From: Nymphaea colorata
Lineage: Eukaryota > Streptophyta > Magnoliopsida > Nymphaeales > Nymphaeaceae
DNA length: 64,000 nucleotides
Assembly: GCF_008831285.2 (NCBI RefSeq)
Contig: NC_045142.1
Span: 15,317,354-15,381,353, forward strand
Direction of reading: 5' to 3'
The translations under genes were made by a program, and so were the position numbers. Positions 1-10,489 of this stretch are shown piece by piece. Under the pieces are notes generated by a model. That model worked only from the letters and a program-made list of their open reading frames with translations. It had not been told where the DNA came from and ran no database searches. The number at the start of each line of letters is the position of its first letter. Within the stretch, counting starts at the first letter, position 1.

Positions 1-376
1 CAAAAGATGAGGAAACCAATGCGAAGTTGAAAGGAAAGAAAAGGCAACATGAAAACAACAGTGAGTTTGAGGCATAACCCTATTAGAAGGGACCCTATGG
101 CAAGAGAAAAGGCCAAACGAAAACAACTCAAATTCAGAAACTGAGCTAGAAGAGAAATCTCACAACTCCAAGAAAGCCAAAAAAAAAAAGAAGTCTAAAA
201 CAGACAACTCAAATTTCAAACATGAATTCAGTCAAAAGTCTATCAAATCTAAGAATAAGAAAAGAAGTAAATCTAGTAAGGCTGGCCATGATAAGGACAT
301 GCTTATTCCTATCCTATGGCTGCTTTTGAGCCCCAACCACAATATTTCTGGTGTCATTTTTATCATTTACCACAAA
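1..376. other. Lysine-rich degenerate sequence left of the first gypsy element
   Basis: No intact gene is visible. Around 170-290 the + strand reads as a lysine/serine-rich stretch in one frame, and around 303-376 another frame reads as a proline/glutamine/aromatic stretch. This looks like a broken coding remnant. The stretch is interrupted at 376 by the LTR element and may resume at 5796. I do not recognise the family. Confidence 0.3.
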
Positions 377-764
377 TGTTCCACTACGTTTGCATCTGTA
401 TAGTCTTTTCTTTTACTTATTAGAACTATTTGCTTATGCTTGTTCACCTGCAAGGGAATACCCTCCCACCGGTCTAAGTGTCACGCTTAAGGATTGCTTG
501 TTTTGGATGTTCAGCATGAGGATCCTTCTATGAGCTCTCTGGTTGTAAGTAAAGTTGAGTCAATCTCCTTGCTTACCCTCTCTTATAATGTATTGTCTTT
601 CCAAGTGAATGAAACAGCGCATTGCAAGTTTTTCTCCTCCTTGTCTTTATTTATGCACTCTTTGCTTTCAAGTTTTATGTCCACTTGCTTACCCTCTTTA
701 GGCTTGTGGCGGTTGGAAGGGTCACCATGCAATATGGTTCCACAAGAACAGTCGCCCTGCGACA
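377..764 (+). repeat. 5' LTR of the first gypsy element
   Basis: Starts with TG at 377 and ends with CA at 764, two bases before the primer binding site. It aligns along its whole length with 5402-5795, for example in the shared blocks around GTATAGTCTTTTCTTTT, CCCTCCCACCG and AAAGTTGAGTCAATCTCC. Confidence 0.85.
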
Positions 765-766
765 AC

Positions 767-779
767 TGGTATCAGAGCC
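767..779 (+). other. Primer binding site (initiator tRNA-Met)
   Basis: TGGTATCAGAGCC lies two bases after the 5' LTR. It is complementary to the 3' end of plant initiator tRNA-Met, the usual primer of Ty3 and Ty1 type plant elements. Confidence 0.88.
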
Positions 780-958
780 ATGTTCAGCTCAAGCTGGAGA
801 AGCAGTTAAAGAGTCGGTGCAGAACAACATGTTGGCAAGTGGTGATCAAGGAGGATGTCCCGGCAACTCAATACAATTTGCAAAGTGCCAAAGGCAAGGG
901 AGTGGCTTAGTCTAATGAGATGGGCACATCCCATGCCTAGGAAAACCTGGCCGAAGTT

Positions 959-1920
959 GTGAGTAAGCTGGTTGTGGACGTAGCCACTCATGAGGAAGCG
1001 TTGGGTAATGCATTCGAGTCCTTCGAGGAGTTGAGGGACGAAGTAAAGACCATGCGAGAACAGATTGTCGAACTTATGGCCATGAATAGGTCACTTGCTG
1101 ATACAATGACCACACTGCAAGTTGAAGTTAAGAAACTTTAGGCAAAGAACCACACGCTATAGCAGTATGTTTCTGTAGGTAGCAGTGACGATCGACCATC
1201 AAAAGTCGACATTCAAAGACTAGCCAAATACAATGGGAATCAGGATAGTCGGGTTATCGACAACTTTTTGTTCCAAATGGAGTACTACCTAGATCATTAG
1301 GGAACTATGGAAGATGACATCTATGTCAAAACTGCATCCATGTTACTTGAAGGTGATGTTGTTGCCTGGTGGAAAAGAAAACGACTTGACATTCAAAAAA
1401 TATCTGCAAAATAGATGTTTTTGATGATTTTCGACAAGAGTTGAAGAACTACTTCATGCCCTCGAATGCAAGACGATATGCTTATCGGATGATGGGTGAA
1501 TTGAAGCACACAGGATCCTTGCAAGACTATGTAAGGACCTATCAAAAGCTTATGTTGGATGTACCTGATATGCCGAAACAATATAAACTTGATTGGTTTA
1601 TTTGGGACTTCAGCTTGGGCACAATCTGAAGTGGAAAGAGGTAATCTAGAGACCTTGGAGGATGTTTATGTGACAGCAGAGCACTTGGCTGATACTTAGT
1701 GCAAGAGCTACACTAGCACATTCAAGCCTTTGAAGAAACTTGACCATAGAGGAAAGAAAGATGACCGACAGGACCATAAAGGTGGATCATCGACTCATCA
1801 CCAAGTTGAGAAGAGACATTTCTTTCATAAAAAAAACAATAACCAAAATAGAATGGTAACTTGTTAGTTCTACGGAGAGAGGCACATAACCAAGCAACGT
1901 CCAAACATCTTATAAAAGAC
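959..1920 (+). pseudogene. gag remnant of the first gypsy element
   Basis: The first 60 codons (from 959) form a coiled-coil-like stretch rich in E, L and V. After a stop at 1139 comes text typical of the retrotransposon gag domain: a Y-x-G segment, F-x-M-E-Y-Y, a segment ending in V-V-A-W-W, and further downstream (1441-1629) a short frame with the R-R-Y-A-Y-R-M-M region. Several stops and frame changes break it. Position after the primer binding site and before the protease supports the call. Confidence 0.7.
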
Positions 1921-1971
1921 AACACATAGGTCAATGTTGTAGTTACCAAAGCCAATGTTCAAGGAGCGGAG

Positions 1972-2436
1972 TTGTGCATGGGAGCCATTCAGATGCTCAA
2001 TGCTATCCAGAGTCGGGTAGCATCAAACACGATGGTGAATATAAAATTAATGTACTTTGATATTACTCTGAGGGGTAAGTCTATTATGGTCATGGTAAAC
2101 TCTGGGGCAATGCATAACTTCGTTGCAAAAGAAGAAGCGGAGAGATTGGGATTGAAGTTTGAGCCTAGAGAAAGAACCTTGAAGATGGTGAACTCTATGG
2201 CCAAGCCTATCCTTGGAGAAACAAAGGGTGTAGCCATCCAGATTAGGTTTTGGTCTGGCACTACAAACATCTCACTTGTTTTCCTAGACAACTTCAAAGT
2301 AATTATTGGTATGAAGTTCCTTCAAGGCCAAAATGTTATGAGGTTGCTAAAGTTCAATTCATTGACATTGGGGCTAGACTGTACACACAAGTACATTGCT
2401 ATTCTGCTAGTGAAAAATCTTCTTCCATGTTGTTAG
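1972..2436 (+). pseudogene. Aspartic protease remnant (gypsy)
   Basis: A 154-codon open stretch. Around codon 42 it has V-N-S-G-A-M-H-N-F, which corresponds to the catalytic D-[ST]-G-A-[ST]-H-N-F motif of Ty3/gypsy proteases with the active-site aspartate changed to N. A later hydrophobic strand with I-I-G-M-K-F-L matches the family's conserved ILGMxWL region. The catalytic change makes activity unlikely even in this open piece. Confidence 0.75.
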
Positions 2437-2775
2437 CTATGCAACTAAAGAAAAGCGTGAATCATGGGGAACAGACGTTCCTTGTGTCCATTCGTGCAGT
2501 GGGAGAAGCCAAGTCCATTATTGTCCCACCAAACCTAGTTCTTTTGTTGAAAGAGTTTTAGGAAGTAATGCCACCTGAACTACCAAGGTGATTATCGTGA
2601 GGCAGGAAGTTGATTATCATATTGAACTAGTTTCTTAAGCTAGATCCCTAGTCATGGTTCCTTATCATATGGGATCAGCTGAATTGAAGGAGCTATGAAG
2701 ATAGCTCGATAAGATGTTGGAGACAGCCCTTATCAGTCGTCTAAGGCACCATCCGGAGTCCTAGTGTGATTCCAA

Positions 2776-3459
2776 ATGAAGCATGATAGCTCCAAGTGTC
2801 TATGTGTGAACTACCATGCATTGAACAAGGTAATAGTCAAGAACAAATACCCGTTGTCAGTCATTGTTAACTTGTTCGATCAATTGCGCAATGCACGAAT
2901 CTTTTCAAAATTGGACCTTCAATCAAGTTATTGGCAAGTCAGAATAGTAGAAGGAGATGAACCAAAGACCACTTATGTCACTCGTTATGATGCTTATAAA
3001 TTTCTAGTTATGCTATTTGGGTTGACCAATGCCCCATCGAGCTTCTCAACATTAATGGACAAGATCTTCTAGTTGTACCTTGACAAGTTCGTGGTGGTCT
3101 ATCTTGATGATATCATGATCTTTAACGGCAGCATTGAGGAGAATGTCAATCATTTGCAGATGGTGTTTCAAGTATTGAAGCAAAATTATCTTTATATGAA
3201 AACAGAGAAGTGTCTCTTTGGCCAACAAAAGATCAGCTTTCTAGGTCATGTTGTTAGCCATGGCCAGTTGTAAATGGATCTAGGGAATGTGAGAGCCATC
3301 CAGGAATGGAAGCCACCAACTATAATGCCTAAATTGTTGTCCTTCCTTGGATTGGCAAATTACCATAGACGGTTCATCGAGGGGTATTTTTTGATTATTG
3401 CTCCCCTCACCGACTTGCTCAAGAAGAACCAGACCTGGGTTTGGATGCAATCTACCTAA
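2776..3459 (+). pseudogene. Reverse transcriptase remnant (gypsy)
   Basis: Three consecutive open pieces separated by single stops at 3070 and 3271 read as Ty3/gypsy reverse transcriptase. Visible motifs are C-V-N-Y-H-A-L-N-K, F-S-K-L-D-L, F-G-L-T-N-A-P-S-S-F, the catalytic box Y-L-D-D-I-M (near 3103), and F-L-G-H-V-V-S before the connection domain with F-L-G-L-A-N-Y-H-R-R-F. The frame is otherwise well preserved, so only a few stops inactivate it. Confidence 0.88.
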
Positions 3460-3474
3460 GATGATTTTGAATGA

Positions 3475-3965
3475 TTGAAGAGAACTCTTGTGAAAGAGTC
3501 TGTGCTTAAGTTGTCTAACTACTTGAAGCCTTTTGAGGTCCATATTGATGCTTCTGACTTTACTATTGGTAGAGTATTGATGCAAGATGGTCATTTGATT
3601 AGTTATGAAAGCCAAAAGTTGAAGGAAGCAGAAAAGCGCTATACAATGCATGAACGAGAAATAACTGCAATTGTGCATTGCCTAGCATATGGAGACATTA
3701 TCTATTGGGAACTGAGTTCATCATAAAGACTGACAACGTAACCACAAGTTATTTCTAGACACAAAAGAAGCTATCTCCAAAACAAGTTCTTTGGCAAGAA
3801 TTCTTGGCAGAGTTTGACTTTGCATTGGAGTATAATGCGGAAAAGACCAACGTCCTTGCTCACGCGTTGAGTCAAAAGGCTGAACTTGCATCAACTCGAG
3901 CAGAGTCTTTCGAAGTACAACTAGAGGGTGCTCTCCTCGAGTGTGTCCGTGAAGGGATGTGACAG
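3475..3965 (+). pseudogene. RNase H remnant (gypsy)
   Basis: Starting at 3475 the frame shows an RNase H-like strand ending in H-I-D-A-S-D-F, a glycine-containing turn, then L-I-S-Y-E-S-Q-K-L and E-R-E-I-T-A-I-V, all characteristic of the gypsy RNase H domain. After 3723 the reading continues in other frames (a V-L-A-H-A-L-S motif near 3850 corresponds to the family's VADALSR). Frameshifts break it. Confidence 0.78.
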
Positions 3966-4079
3966 GACACAACACAACACTTGGTGGCTTTGGCTGAAGC
4001 AGGGAAGACTCGAAGGTTCTGGCTAGGAGACGGATTCCTCCTCACCAAAGACGGACGTGTATTCATGCCAAGATGAGGC

Positions 4080-4760
4080 AACCTTCGACGGGAGCTTTTA
4101 AAGGAATGCCATGATGCCATATGGGCTGGTCACCCTAGTCAAGAGCACACCCTAATAATCCTTGAATGCAGCTATATTATTGGCCACAGATGTGGGATGA
4201 TATTGAGACATATGTGAAGATGTGTCTCATCTGCCAACAAGATAAGGGGTCGAATCAAAAGCCTGCTGGCCTGTTAGAGCCATTGCTTGTTCTAGAGCGT
4301 CCATGAGAAAGCCTCTCCATAGACTTCATTGTGAGTCTATCAAAAGTAAATGGCTACAACTCTATCTTTGTTGTCGTGAATAGGTTTTCAAAGTTTGCTG
4401 CCTTTATCCCAATTTCAAATAAGTGTTCTGCAGAAGTCAATAGAGTTCTTTGTGAAGAAACATTAGGGTGTGCCGAAGAGTCTTATGAGTGACCCCGATG
4501 CTTGCTTCACGAATAAATTTTGGCATAAAGTATGTCATTTTCTCGGCTCAAGCTTGTTGTTTTCCACAAGTTTTCACCCACAGATAGACGGTCAGACAGA
4601 GCATCAATGCCATGTTGGAAAAATACTTACAACACTTTGTCAATGCAAACCAAAAAAACTAGGTGAAGCTTCTCGATGTTGCCCAATTCTGCTACAACTT
4701 GCAAAATGGTGAGTCTTCTGGGCACAGTCCATTTGAAATAAGTACGGGATAACAACCGCT
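4080..4760 (+). pseudogene. Integrase remnant (gypsy)
   Basis: The stretch holds the degraded zinc-binding region (near 4105 an H-D-A-I-W-A-G-H-P piece, near 4210 C-L-I-C-Q-Q) and the catalytic core: a D-F-I-V piece near 4321, and from 4470 L-M-S-D-P-D-A-C-F-T followed by F-H-P-Q-I-D-G-Q-T-E. These are the conserved D and D-G-Q-T-E landmarks of Ty3/gypsy integrases. Numerous frameshifts are present. Confidence 0.78.
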
Positions 4761-4903
4761 GATGTTGCACACTCTTGCTGCTCAGGAAAAGGGAAGACCT
4801 ACATTTGCCTATCAGTTTGTCAAAGACTGGCAGAAACAGATAGAACTCACCAATTCTTGCATAAGGTTGCCAAAAAGATGAAAAAGTGGGCTGACAAAGA
4901 TCG

Positions 4904-5390
4904 ATGATTGTTGAATTTCGAGTTGGAGGCCAAGTCCTCGTGAAGTTATATCATGATCACACGAGTATCTCTTTCATGGGGGGACACCATGCTTTAATTC
5001 AAAAGTATAAAGGGTCATTCACTGTGACCAAGAGAATTATGAAGTTGGCGTTCAAGCTAAGTCTGTCATCAGACTTCAAGGTGCATCAAGTGTTTTACGT
5101 ATACAATTTGAAGTCATTCTATGCTGATGTTGAGGATCCAGAGCAAAACTAGCTGCAGCAGGAGTGAATCCTAAAAAGAGCCCCTACAAGTAAGCATGCA
5201 GCCAATAGACAGTTGGAGCATATTCTTCGACATAAGATCAACTATCTTGGAGAGCCAAAGAAATATTTTGTCAAGTGGGTGGAAGAAGAGCAGCTTACCT
5301 GGGAGTATGCATTTCGGTTGAAGCAGCGGTACCCACAAGAAGTCAGTGCATACAACAACACAGTTGGCACGAGGATGGCGCATGATTTGA
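4904..5390 (+). pseudogene. C-terminal integrase tail and chromodomain remnant (gypsy)
   Basis: The 4904-5152 piece shows the V-H-Q-V-F-Y-V-Y-N-L-K segment equivalent to the family's VFHVSxLK. The 5213-5380 piece reads Y-F-V-K-W-V-E-E-E-Q-L-T-W-E, the core of a chromodomain. Chromodomains at the integrase C terminus define the chromovirus branch of Ty3/gypsy elements and are thought to steer integration to chromatin. A stop at 5150 separates the two pieces. Confidence 0.78.
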
Positions 5391-5400
5391 AGGGGGGAGC
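5389..5400 (+). other. Polypurine tract of the first gypsy element
   Basis: GAAGGGGGGAGC lies directly before the 3' LTR, the normal place for the plus-strand primer. Confidence 0.75.
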
Positions 5401-5401
5401 A

Positions 5402-5795
5402 TGTTCTCTCATGTCTGTGTTTGTATAGTCTTTTCTTTTGCATACTAGGACCATTTGCTTATGCTTGTTCACTTGTACGGAAGTACCCTCCCACCGATAT
5501 AAGTGTCATGTTTTGAGATTCTTTGTTTTGGATGTTCGGCATGAGAATCCTTGGTTGAACCCTCTAGCACTCCTGTAACTAAAGTTGAGTCAATCTCCTT
5601 GCTTATCCTCTCTTGTGATGTATTGCTTGCCTTTCTAAGTGAATGAAACAACACCATGCAAGTTTTTGTCCTTGTTTCAATTTACGTACTCTTTGCTTTC
5701 AAGTCTTCTATGCATTTGCTTACCCCTTTTAGGCTTGCAGTGGTTGGAAGGGTTGTTGCGCCGCATGGTTCAGCAAGAACAGTCACCCCGTGACA
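5402..5795 (+). repeat. 3' LTR of the first gypsy element
   Basis: Begins TGTTCTC directly after the polypurine tract and ends at GTGACA. It is homologous over its length to 377-764. Confidence 0.85.
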
Positions 5796-6635
5796 AAAAC
5801 ACCCTCCACCTCTATGGTTGGAAACTTAGAAATTGCCAATGGGTTTTCTCCTAAGATGATGGGTACCTCAAATTACTTAGTAGGTGGGATAGTTCTTTCT
5901 ATAATGTCATCCAACATGCTGCCATTGTACTCATCAATAATGCCTATGTCTTCCAGGTGTTTTTTTTTTTTGTATACTTCTGGGGCCAAATTTGTTCAAT
6001 TTTACTAATTGAGGGTGCTTAATCATCTCCTTTACACTCCTTGTCAATACAATGGCTAGCAAGCTACCTGCTAAATCAATTCTATGGGTGAGTGGGTGAG
6101 CGATGGAAAGAAGAATCTCGCCAAGTTACCACATAAGCATTTTTAAAGTGTTCATCTAAAACTTATTCATTGTATTCACCTACAACCAGGGGCAGGCTGA
6201 CAGTCCAACCTCTGGATCCGGATAGGATCAAACTGAATTCAAATCTAAAGTGCAAGTGAAAAAAAAAATATTTTTTTTAATGTAATTTTTTTTTCATTGG
6301 CCGGGATGGGCCATGGCCCCCTCCGCCCCTGCCTACAACTGAACCTTATAAGGAAACTCAAAGGGTCATCCGAGTCCGACGATTCAAGGGTTGGGGTTAG
6401 AATAGTCTTCAATTAAGGAAGAATGGCCCTTGTGGGGATTTGGCAGTAGAGCATCGGGCTTGTTGACTTTGACGCCCCCATCGTAAACTTCGTAGCGAAT
6501 CCTTCAGAGCCTGGGGTTCGCCTACCTCCCTTGATATTCCCATACTCCCACGGCCCTCTCTCTCTCTCGTGTGATCGTAGGAAGGGGCGGTGGCAATGAA
6601 ATGTTCATAGAGACAGGAGATCAGACGAGACAAAG
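5796..6635 (+). promoter_or_regulatory. Region upstream of MED32, including its promoter and 5' leader
   Basis: No gene is seen at 5796-6400. The first 200 bases may continue the broken sequence left of the gypsy element. The promoter of the following gene must lie here. I see no convincing TATA box. A pyrimidine patch (6554-6569, CTCTCTCTCTCTCGTG) 67 bases before the start codon is typical of TATA-less plant core promoters and 5' leaders. This is positional inference only. Confidence 0.4.
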
Positions 6636-7091
6636 ATGGAGAGCACGATGGACGCGTTGAACGAGGCATTCCAGGAGTTTATTGGCTCAGCAGCGGCGGT
6701 TTTCGAAGCCAACGATCTCTCCGGTGGGCAGAAGTCGACGGCCACAGACAACGCACTCGAGCGCTTCAAGCATCAGTGGGAGATCTTCCGGGTGGCCTGC
6801 GACCGTGCCGAAGAGTTCGTCGAGTCGGCGAAGCAGCGGATCGGCTCCGAGTGCCTTGTGGACGAGGCCACAGGACCTGCACCAGCGCAGGATGCCCCTG
6901 GCCTCGCCCCCATCAGCGCCGTCCGGCTCGAGCAGATGAGCAAGGCCGTCCGTTGGCTCGTCATTGAGCTCCAGCACGGCTCTGGCAACCCCAACGCCAC
7001 TGCTGCTGCTGCTGCTGCTGCCGCCTCCGCGGCCCATCCTCATGCATCTACTCCATTTGATGCTCGCTTCTCCGAAGACCCAAATCAATAG
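6636..7091 (+). CDS. MED32: Mediator of RNA polymerase II transcription subunit 32
   Basis: A single open frame of 151 codons that reads like plant MED32, a small tail-module subunit of the Mediator complex that bridges transcription factors and RNA polymerase II in the nucleus. Recognisable blocks are G-x-Q-K-x-x-x-T-D-x-A-L-E-x-F-K (30-45), F-R-V-A-C-D-x-A-E-E-F-V-E-S (51-64), K-Q-R-I-G-S-E-C-L-V-D-E-A-T-G (66-80) and P-I-S-A-V-R-L-E-Q-M-S-K-A-V-R-W-L-V (92-109). The length fits the family (about 150 residues) and an intronless form is plausible. An alanine run at about 122-133 is encoded by a GCT microsatellite (6998-7026) and could vary in length. The tail after residue 115 is not conserved to my knowledge. 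The start at 6636 is the first ATG. A second in-frame ATG four codons later (6648) lines up better with the short N terminus of other MED32 proteins and is an alternative. Base use is GC-rich compared with the flanks, as expected of a real gene among AT-rich transposons. Confidence 0.93.
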   Translation: MESTMDALNEAFQEFIGSAAAVFEANDLSGGQKSTATDNALERFKHQWEIFRVACDRAEEFVESAKQRIGSECLVDEATGPAPAQDAPGLAPISAVRLEQMSKAVRWLVIELQHGSGNPNATAAAAAAAASAAHPHASTPFDARFSEDPNQ

Positions 7092-8911
7092 GTACCCCTC
7101 GTATGTACTGTTTCCTGTTTGGAAAATCTCCCGTCCCTTTTGTTGTATTGATGAAATAATTACTGAATTGGGCGTTCAAATTTCTGGAGAATGCGGACTT
7201 TGTACAAAAAGAAGAAAATAAGATAATGTTCTTTGCTTGCCAAAATGGGAAGAGTCTTTCTGTAAATTAGGACCGATTCTTTTTGTAGAATAGTTAGAAT
7301 TATGCGCCTTTCCTTTGTCCCCTTTTCTTTCTCAGGATGGATCCGCTTAATTGCTAGGAAATTGTAAAATCTTGCGGATTTCTCTATTGATCTTTATATG
7401 GGATCGTGTTAAAATTTTGTTTTTGATGAAAAAAAAGTTCATGTTACAATTTTGTTCCTTTGAATCCTCATATGAAATGAATGCGGAGTTTTAATGGCTG
7501 CTGATGAAAGATACAGGAGATTGGTTGTAGAGAATAATGTAGCAGTGTATGTTTGAGCTGGCTTTTGCTTAAAAACGGGAAATTCAAATGTCCTTGTTCA
7601 TTTTAATGGATACCACTAAATGACCAAATTTGAATTCATTGCTTCCATAGGCTTGCTCATTTTCCTTTCTTGTTTTCCAAGTACCCTAAGTTCTTCCAAT
7701 AATCGGCACTGGTGGAAGAACTTTAGGGATAAATTATTCTTCTGAATTTGTGTATTTGATGAATATTGTTAATTTTCTTTTCTCTATACTTCTTTACCAA
7801 CTCGTACTTTCCAAGTTTCCACATTATGGTTAAGAAGAATATTAAGGGTTTTTTCAGATGTAGCCTTTTGTCTAGTAACTGAATTGAAGTTTCTTTGGTC
7901 TATCCACTTTTTTGTAGTACACATTATAGAAGCTCCCTATGTATCTCCTTTCATGGTCAGCTACTTCTAAAATGAGCATCGACACATGATTGCATCATAA
8001 TAGATGTCCATGGAGCTCTTTGAAGTTCAGTATGCGGCTCTATTATTTAAAACTGCCCTGATATTATGTTCATTTTGAAGCTATTTGATAACATTGAAAT
8101 GTCCCGCATTTTCAATATTGCCAGAAATAAAAATATCTCAATGCTATCCAAAGATATTTCAAATATTTTTTTGAGTTTTCATAAAGAACTCTTTTTTCCC
8201 ATTTTTACATGTGATTTTTTAAATTGTTTTTTTATTATTTCAAAAAGCTATTTTTACTTGTTTCTTTTTATTTTTTTGCAGCAAGATATTACCTCAGAAA
8301 TTTTACTTTTGTTCCTTATATTTTTGAGTTCCTAAAATCCTGAGATTTGCTCAATGTTTTCGAGATAGAATTTGCATTTTGAAGGAGATTTGAAAAAAGG
8401 TTTGCTGAGAAACTGCCAAGAATGAGATTGATGATTATGATCAGAAACTCTATAGAGTCTATACACATATCATCGAGCACTTGAAGCAAGGGTAGTGGGT
8501 TCTTCATTATTTTTGCATAAGTACCATCCCTCTATTACATTGACAAAATTTTTGCCCATCTTGGCATACTACTTTGACTTGTAGCTCTTGGCAAATAATC
8601 CTTGTATCATCATATCGTGCCTTCCCCTTTCCATCCGATACTTTTATCTAATAGCATCTCATTTTCATCCCATGCACCTTCAAACAATTGGAATAGAGTC
8701 CATTCTTTACAATTTTGTGCCTTGTCGAAAAAGGCACCCATCCCAAGCAAAACTGATAAAATTTTTATATTAGTAGAGTGGAGGTTAGAGGTGTCTGTAC
8801 CTATGGATCTATACACATTCCAATCCTGCATTCATCCAATTCCCAACTTTCATAGAAAGTGCCGACTCCAACTTTATTCTTAAATGGCCATTTATAGACT
8901 ATAGTATTCCT
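7092..8911 (+). other. MED32 3' UTR and intergenic sequence
   Basis: The 3' UTR probably ends within a few hundred bases; TTGTATTGATGAAATAATT (7142-7160) and AAAATAAGATAATG (7215-7228) resemble plant polyadenylation elements. The rest is AT-rich and shows no gene. The T-rich stretch 8160-8330 gives only low-complexity open frames. Confidence 0.4.
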
Positions 8912-8914
8912 TTA

Positions 8915-9076
8915 GGTAGTGTTTGATGGCCTGAAAATATGGAATTGGAAATATATTTCTGGAAATGGGTTCAACGGTTATTTTTTCCTTCCCTTGTTTG
9001 ATAGGAAGGAAATCTTTTTAAAAATTTGAATTATTTTTCCAGTTGAACAGTAATTTCCAATGCGTCAAACGCTACC
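8915..9076. mobile_element. Tourist-like MITE (162 bp)
   Basis: The ends are inverted repeats: GGTAGTGTTTGATGG at the left and CGTCAAACGCTACC at the right, whose reverse complement is GGTAGCGTTTGACG. The element is flanked on both sides by TTA (8912-8914 and 9077-9079). A 3-bp TTA/TAA duplication with this size and terminus is the signature of Tourist (PIF/Harbinger) miniature elements. No coding capacity. Confidence 0.75.
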
Positions 9077-9079
9077 TTA

Positions 9080-9653
9080 TTGATATAGTTGGCTTCATAA
9101 GGACTCTCTAGGCTTAAGAATTCTACCGTCTAACATTGTGAAGTTGAAAGTTTTGAGTTGTACTATTTGCATGAAAAATATTTTAAGTTATGACGTTGAA
9201 GGTTGGTTTAAAATTTCCTTTCAAATAGCAGCAGCATGCATTTTGAGCAGTCCATAAAAGACGTGGAAATATATTTCTTTTAGACATTGGTACTAGGTGA
9301 TTTTTTGTTAAAGAAGGTTAAAAGTTATTGTGAAGCATTTTCTGCATTAGTTGGAAACTTAGACTCAATCATCTACTGGCAAGAACTGCTTTATCGGTAG
9401 GAAATCTTTGAAACATGCCTCGTTAACATATTCATTGTCGCAGATTTATGTCCAGGAAAAACCATTAGTCAAGAGAAAGAACTTAACATGGAATGGAGGA
9501 AAAAGCATAAGAAACACATAAACAAATAGCTATACTAAATCACATGTCATACTGTTCCTTGTAGAGGAACATATTTTTGAACTTTTCTGTTTGGTTGTCC
9601 TAATATATAGGTAATGGTTGACAATTATTCAAATGACAACATAGTAATCAAGG
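9080..9653. other. No gene seen
   Basis: AT-rich sequence between a MITE and an LTR element. No motif, exon or structured repeat recognised. Confidence 0.4.
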
Positions 9654-9957
9654 TGATATTCTCTACTCTCTAGGTCTGGGATAGCGGATCGGGTCCAATG
9701 GACTGATCCAAGAATGGGTATAAATAAAGTCAGAAAATTATTTGGTGGTTATCACTGAGTTTTAAGTGTAACTGATCCCTCTTGGAGGGAACCCGAATCT
9801 GCGATTAGGGTGAGGATCGTGTGAGTGTGTTGGGTTTCTGCTTGTATTGGGGAGAAACAAGGTAGCAGATGCTACCAATTGGGGATTAGGGTGAGCATCG
9901 TGTGCATGTGTTGGGTTTCTGCTTGTATTAGGGGGAACAAGGTAGCAGACGCTATCA
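9654..9957 (+). repeat. 5' LTR with internal tandem duplication
   Basis: Begins TGATATT, ends ATCA two bases before the primer binding site. The last 160 bases are two tandem copies of an approximately 81-bp unit (about 9801-9881 and 9883-9957), each with ATTAGGGTGAG, TTGGGTTTCTGCTTGTA and CAAGGTAGCAGA. The 3' LTR has the same doubled structure, so the duplication predates this insertion. Confidence 0.78.
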
Positions 9958-9959
9958 AT

Positions 9960-9972
9960 TGGTATCAGAGCC
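9960..9972 (+). other. Primer binding site (initiator tRNA-Met)
   Basis: TGGTATCAGAGCC directly after the 5' LTR, identical to the site at 767-779. Confidence 0.85.
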
Positions 9973-10002
9973 GATCGTCCTTCTCACCAAGCCAGACCAC
10001 AC

Positions 10003-10489
10003 TCTTCACAGTGTCTACTAGCGACGATGTCGCAACTCTTGAATCCTTCTGCAAGCAATCAGATGAAGAGCACCAAATGATGGACAATCATCTGGAGGTG
10101 ATGGAAAGGAGCTTTGGGAAGATCAAGCAGTCCCTGGAATCCATTGATCGGGGGTTGGAGATGATGATGGCTGGACAAAAGGTTTTCAGAGGCTGTCGGA
10201 ACAGTTTCTTAACAAGGTAGATGGTAGGAAGGACAAAACCGTGAATACCTCAAAGTTTTTGTACATGGATGGTAACGCAAACGACACAACAACGATAGCA
10301 CCGGCCCCTCGAGATGAAGAGATGGTTAAGAAGGTCTTCCATAAGCTCAAGCTTCACGGTAGCAACAGCGAGCCCCCTCGTGAGGAGTTCGTTAAGCAAG
10401 CGATGACAGGCAGCAAAGAAGAGGACCTACAAGGCAATGGCCAAGAAATTGCTGATGCTGCCAACAGAGGTATGGACCAATTCTTATAG
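10003..10489 (+). pseudogene. gag-like remnant of the non-autonomous LTR element
   Basis: From about 10003 the frame reads a methionine- and glutamate-rich coiled-coil-like stretch (D-D-V-A-T-L-E-S-F, then H-H-L/E-V-M-E-R-S-F-G-K-I-like heptads) in the place where gypsy elements keep the gag N terminus. A second piece continues at 10241-10489 with V-F-H-K-L-K-L-H-G. Stops and a frame change separate them. No zinc knuckle is visible. Confidence 0.4.

Larger units (their letters stand above)
377..5795 (+). mobile_element. Decayed Ty3/gypsy chromovirus-type LTR retrotransposon
   Basis: The element has two related LTRs (377-764 and 5402-5795), a primer binding site matching initiator tRNA-Met (767-779) and a polypurine tract (5389-5400). 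Between them, in the order typical of Ty3/gypsy, are remnants of gag, protease, reverse transcriptase, RNase H, integrase and a C-terminal chromodomain. Every region carries in-frame stops and frameshifts, so it cannot make its proteins. By eye the LTRs agree at roughly four bases in five, which points to an old insertion. The target duplication is unclear: ACAAA occurs at 372-376 and 5793-5797, but this would require an LTR end other than the CA at 5794-5795. Together with the solo LTR at 15746 it shows the family has several copies. Confidence 0.9.

Noticed and set aside
767-779. tRNA gene fragment
   Set aside because: The string is complementary to a tRNA 3' end and sits directly after an LTR, so it is a primer binding site; the same holds at 9960 and 56043.
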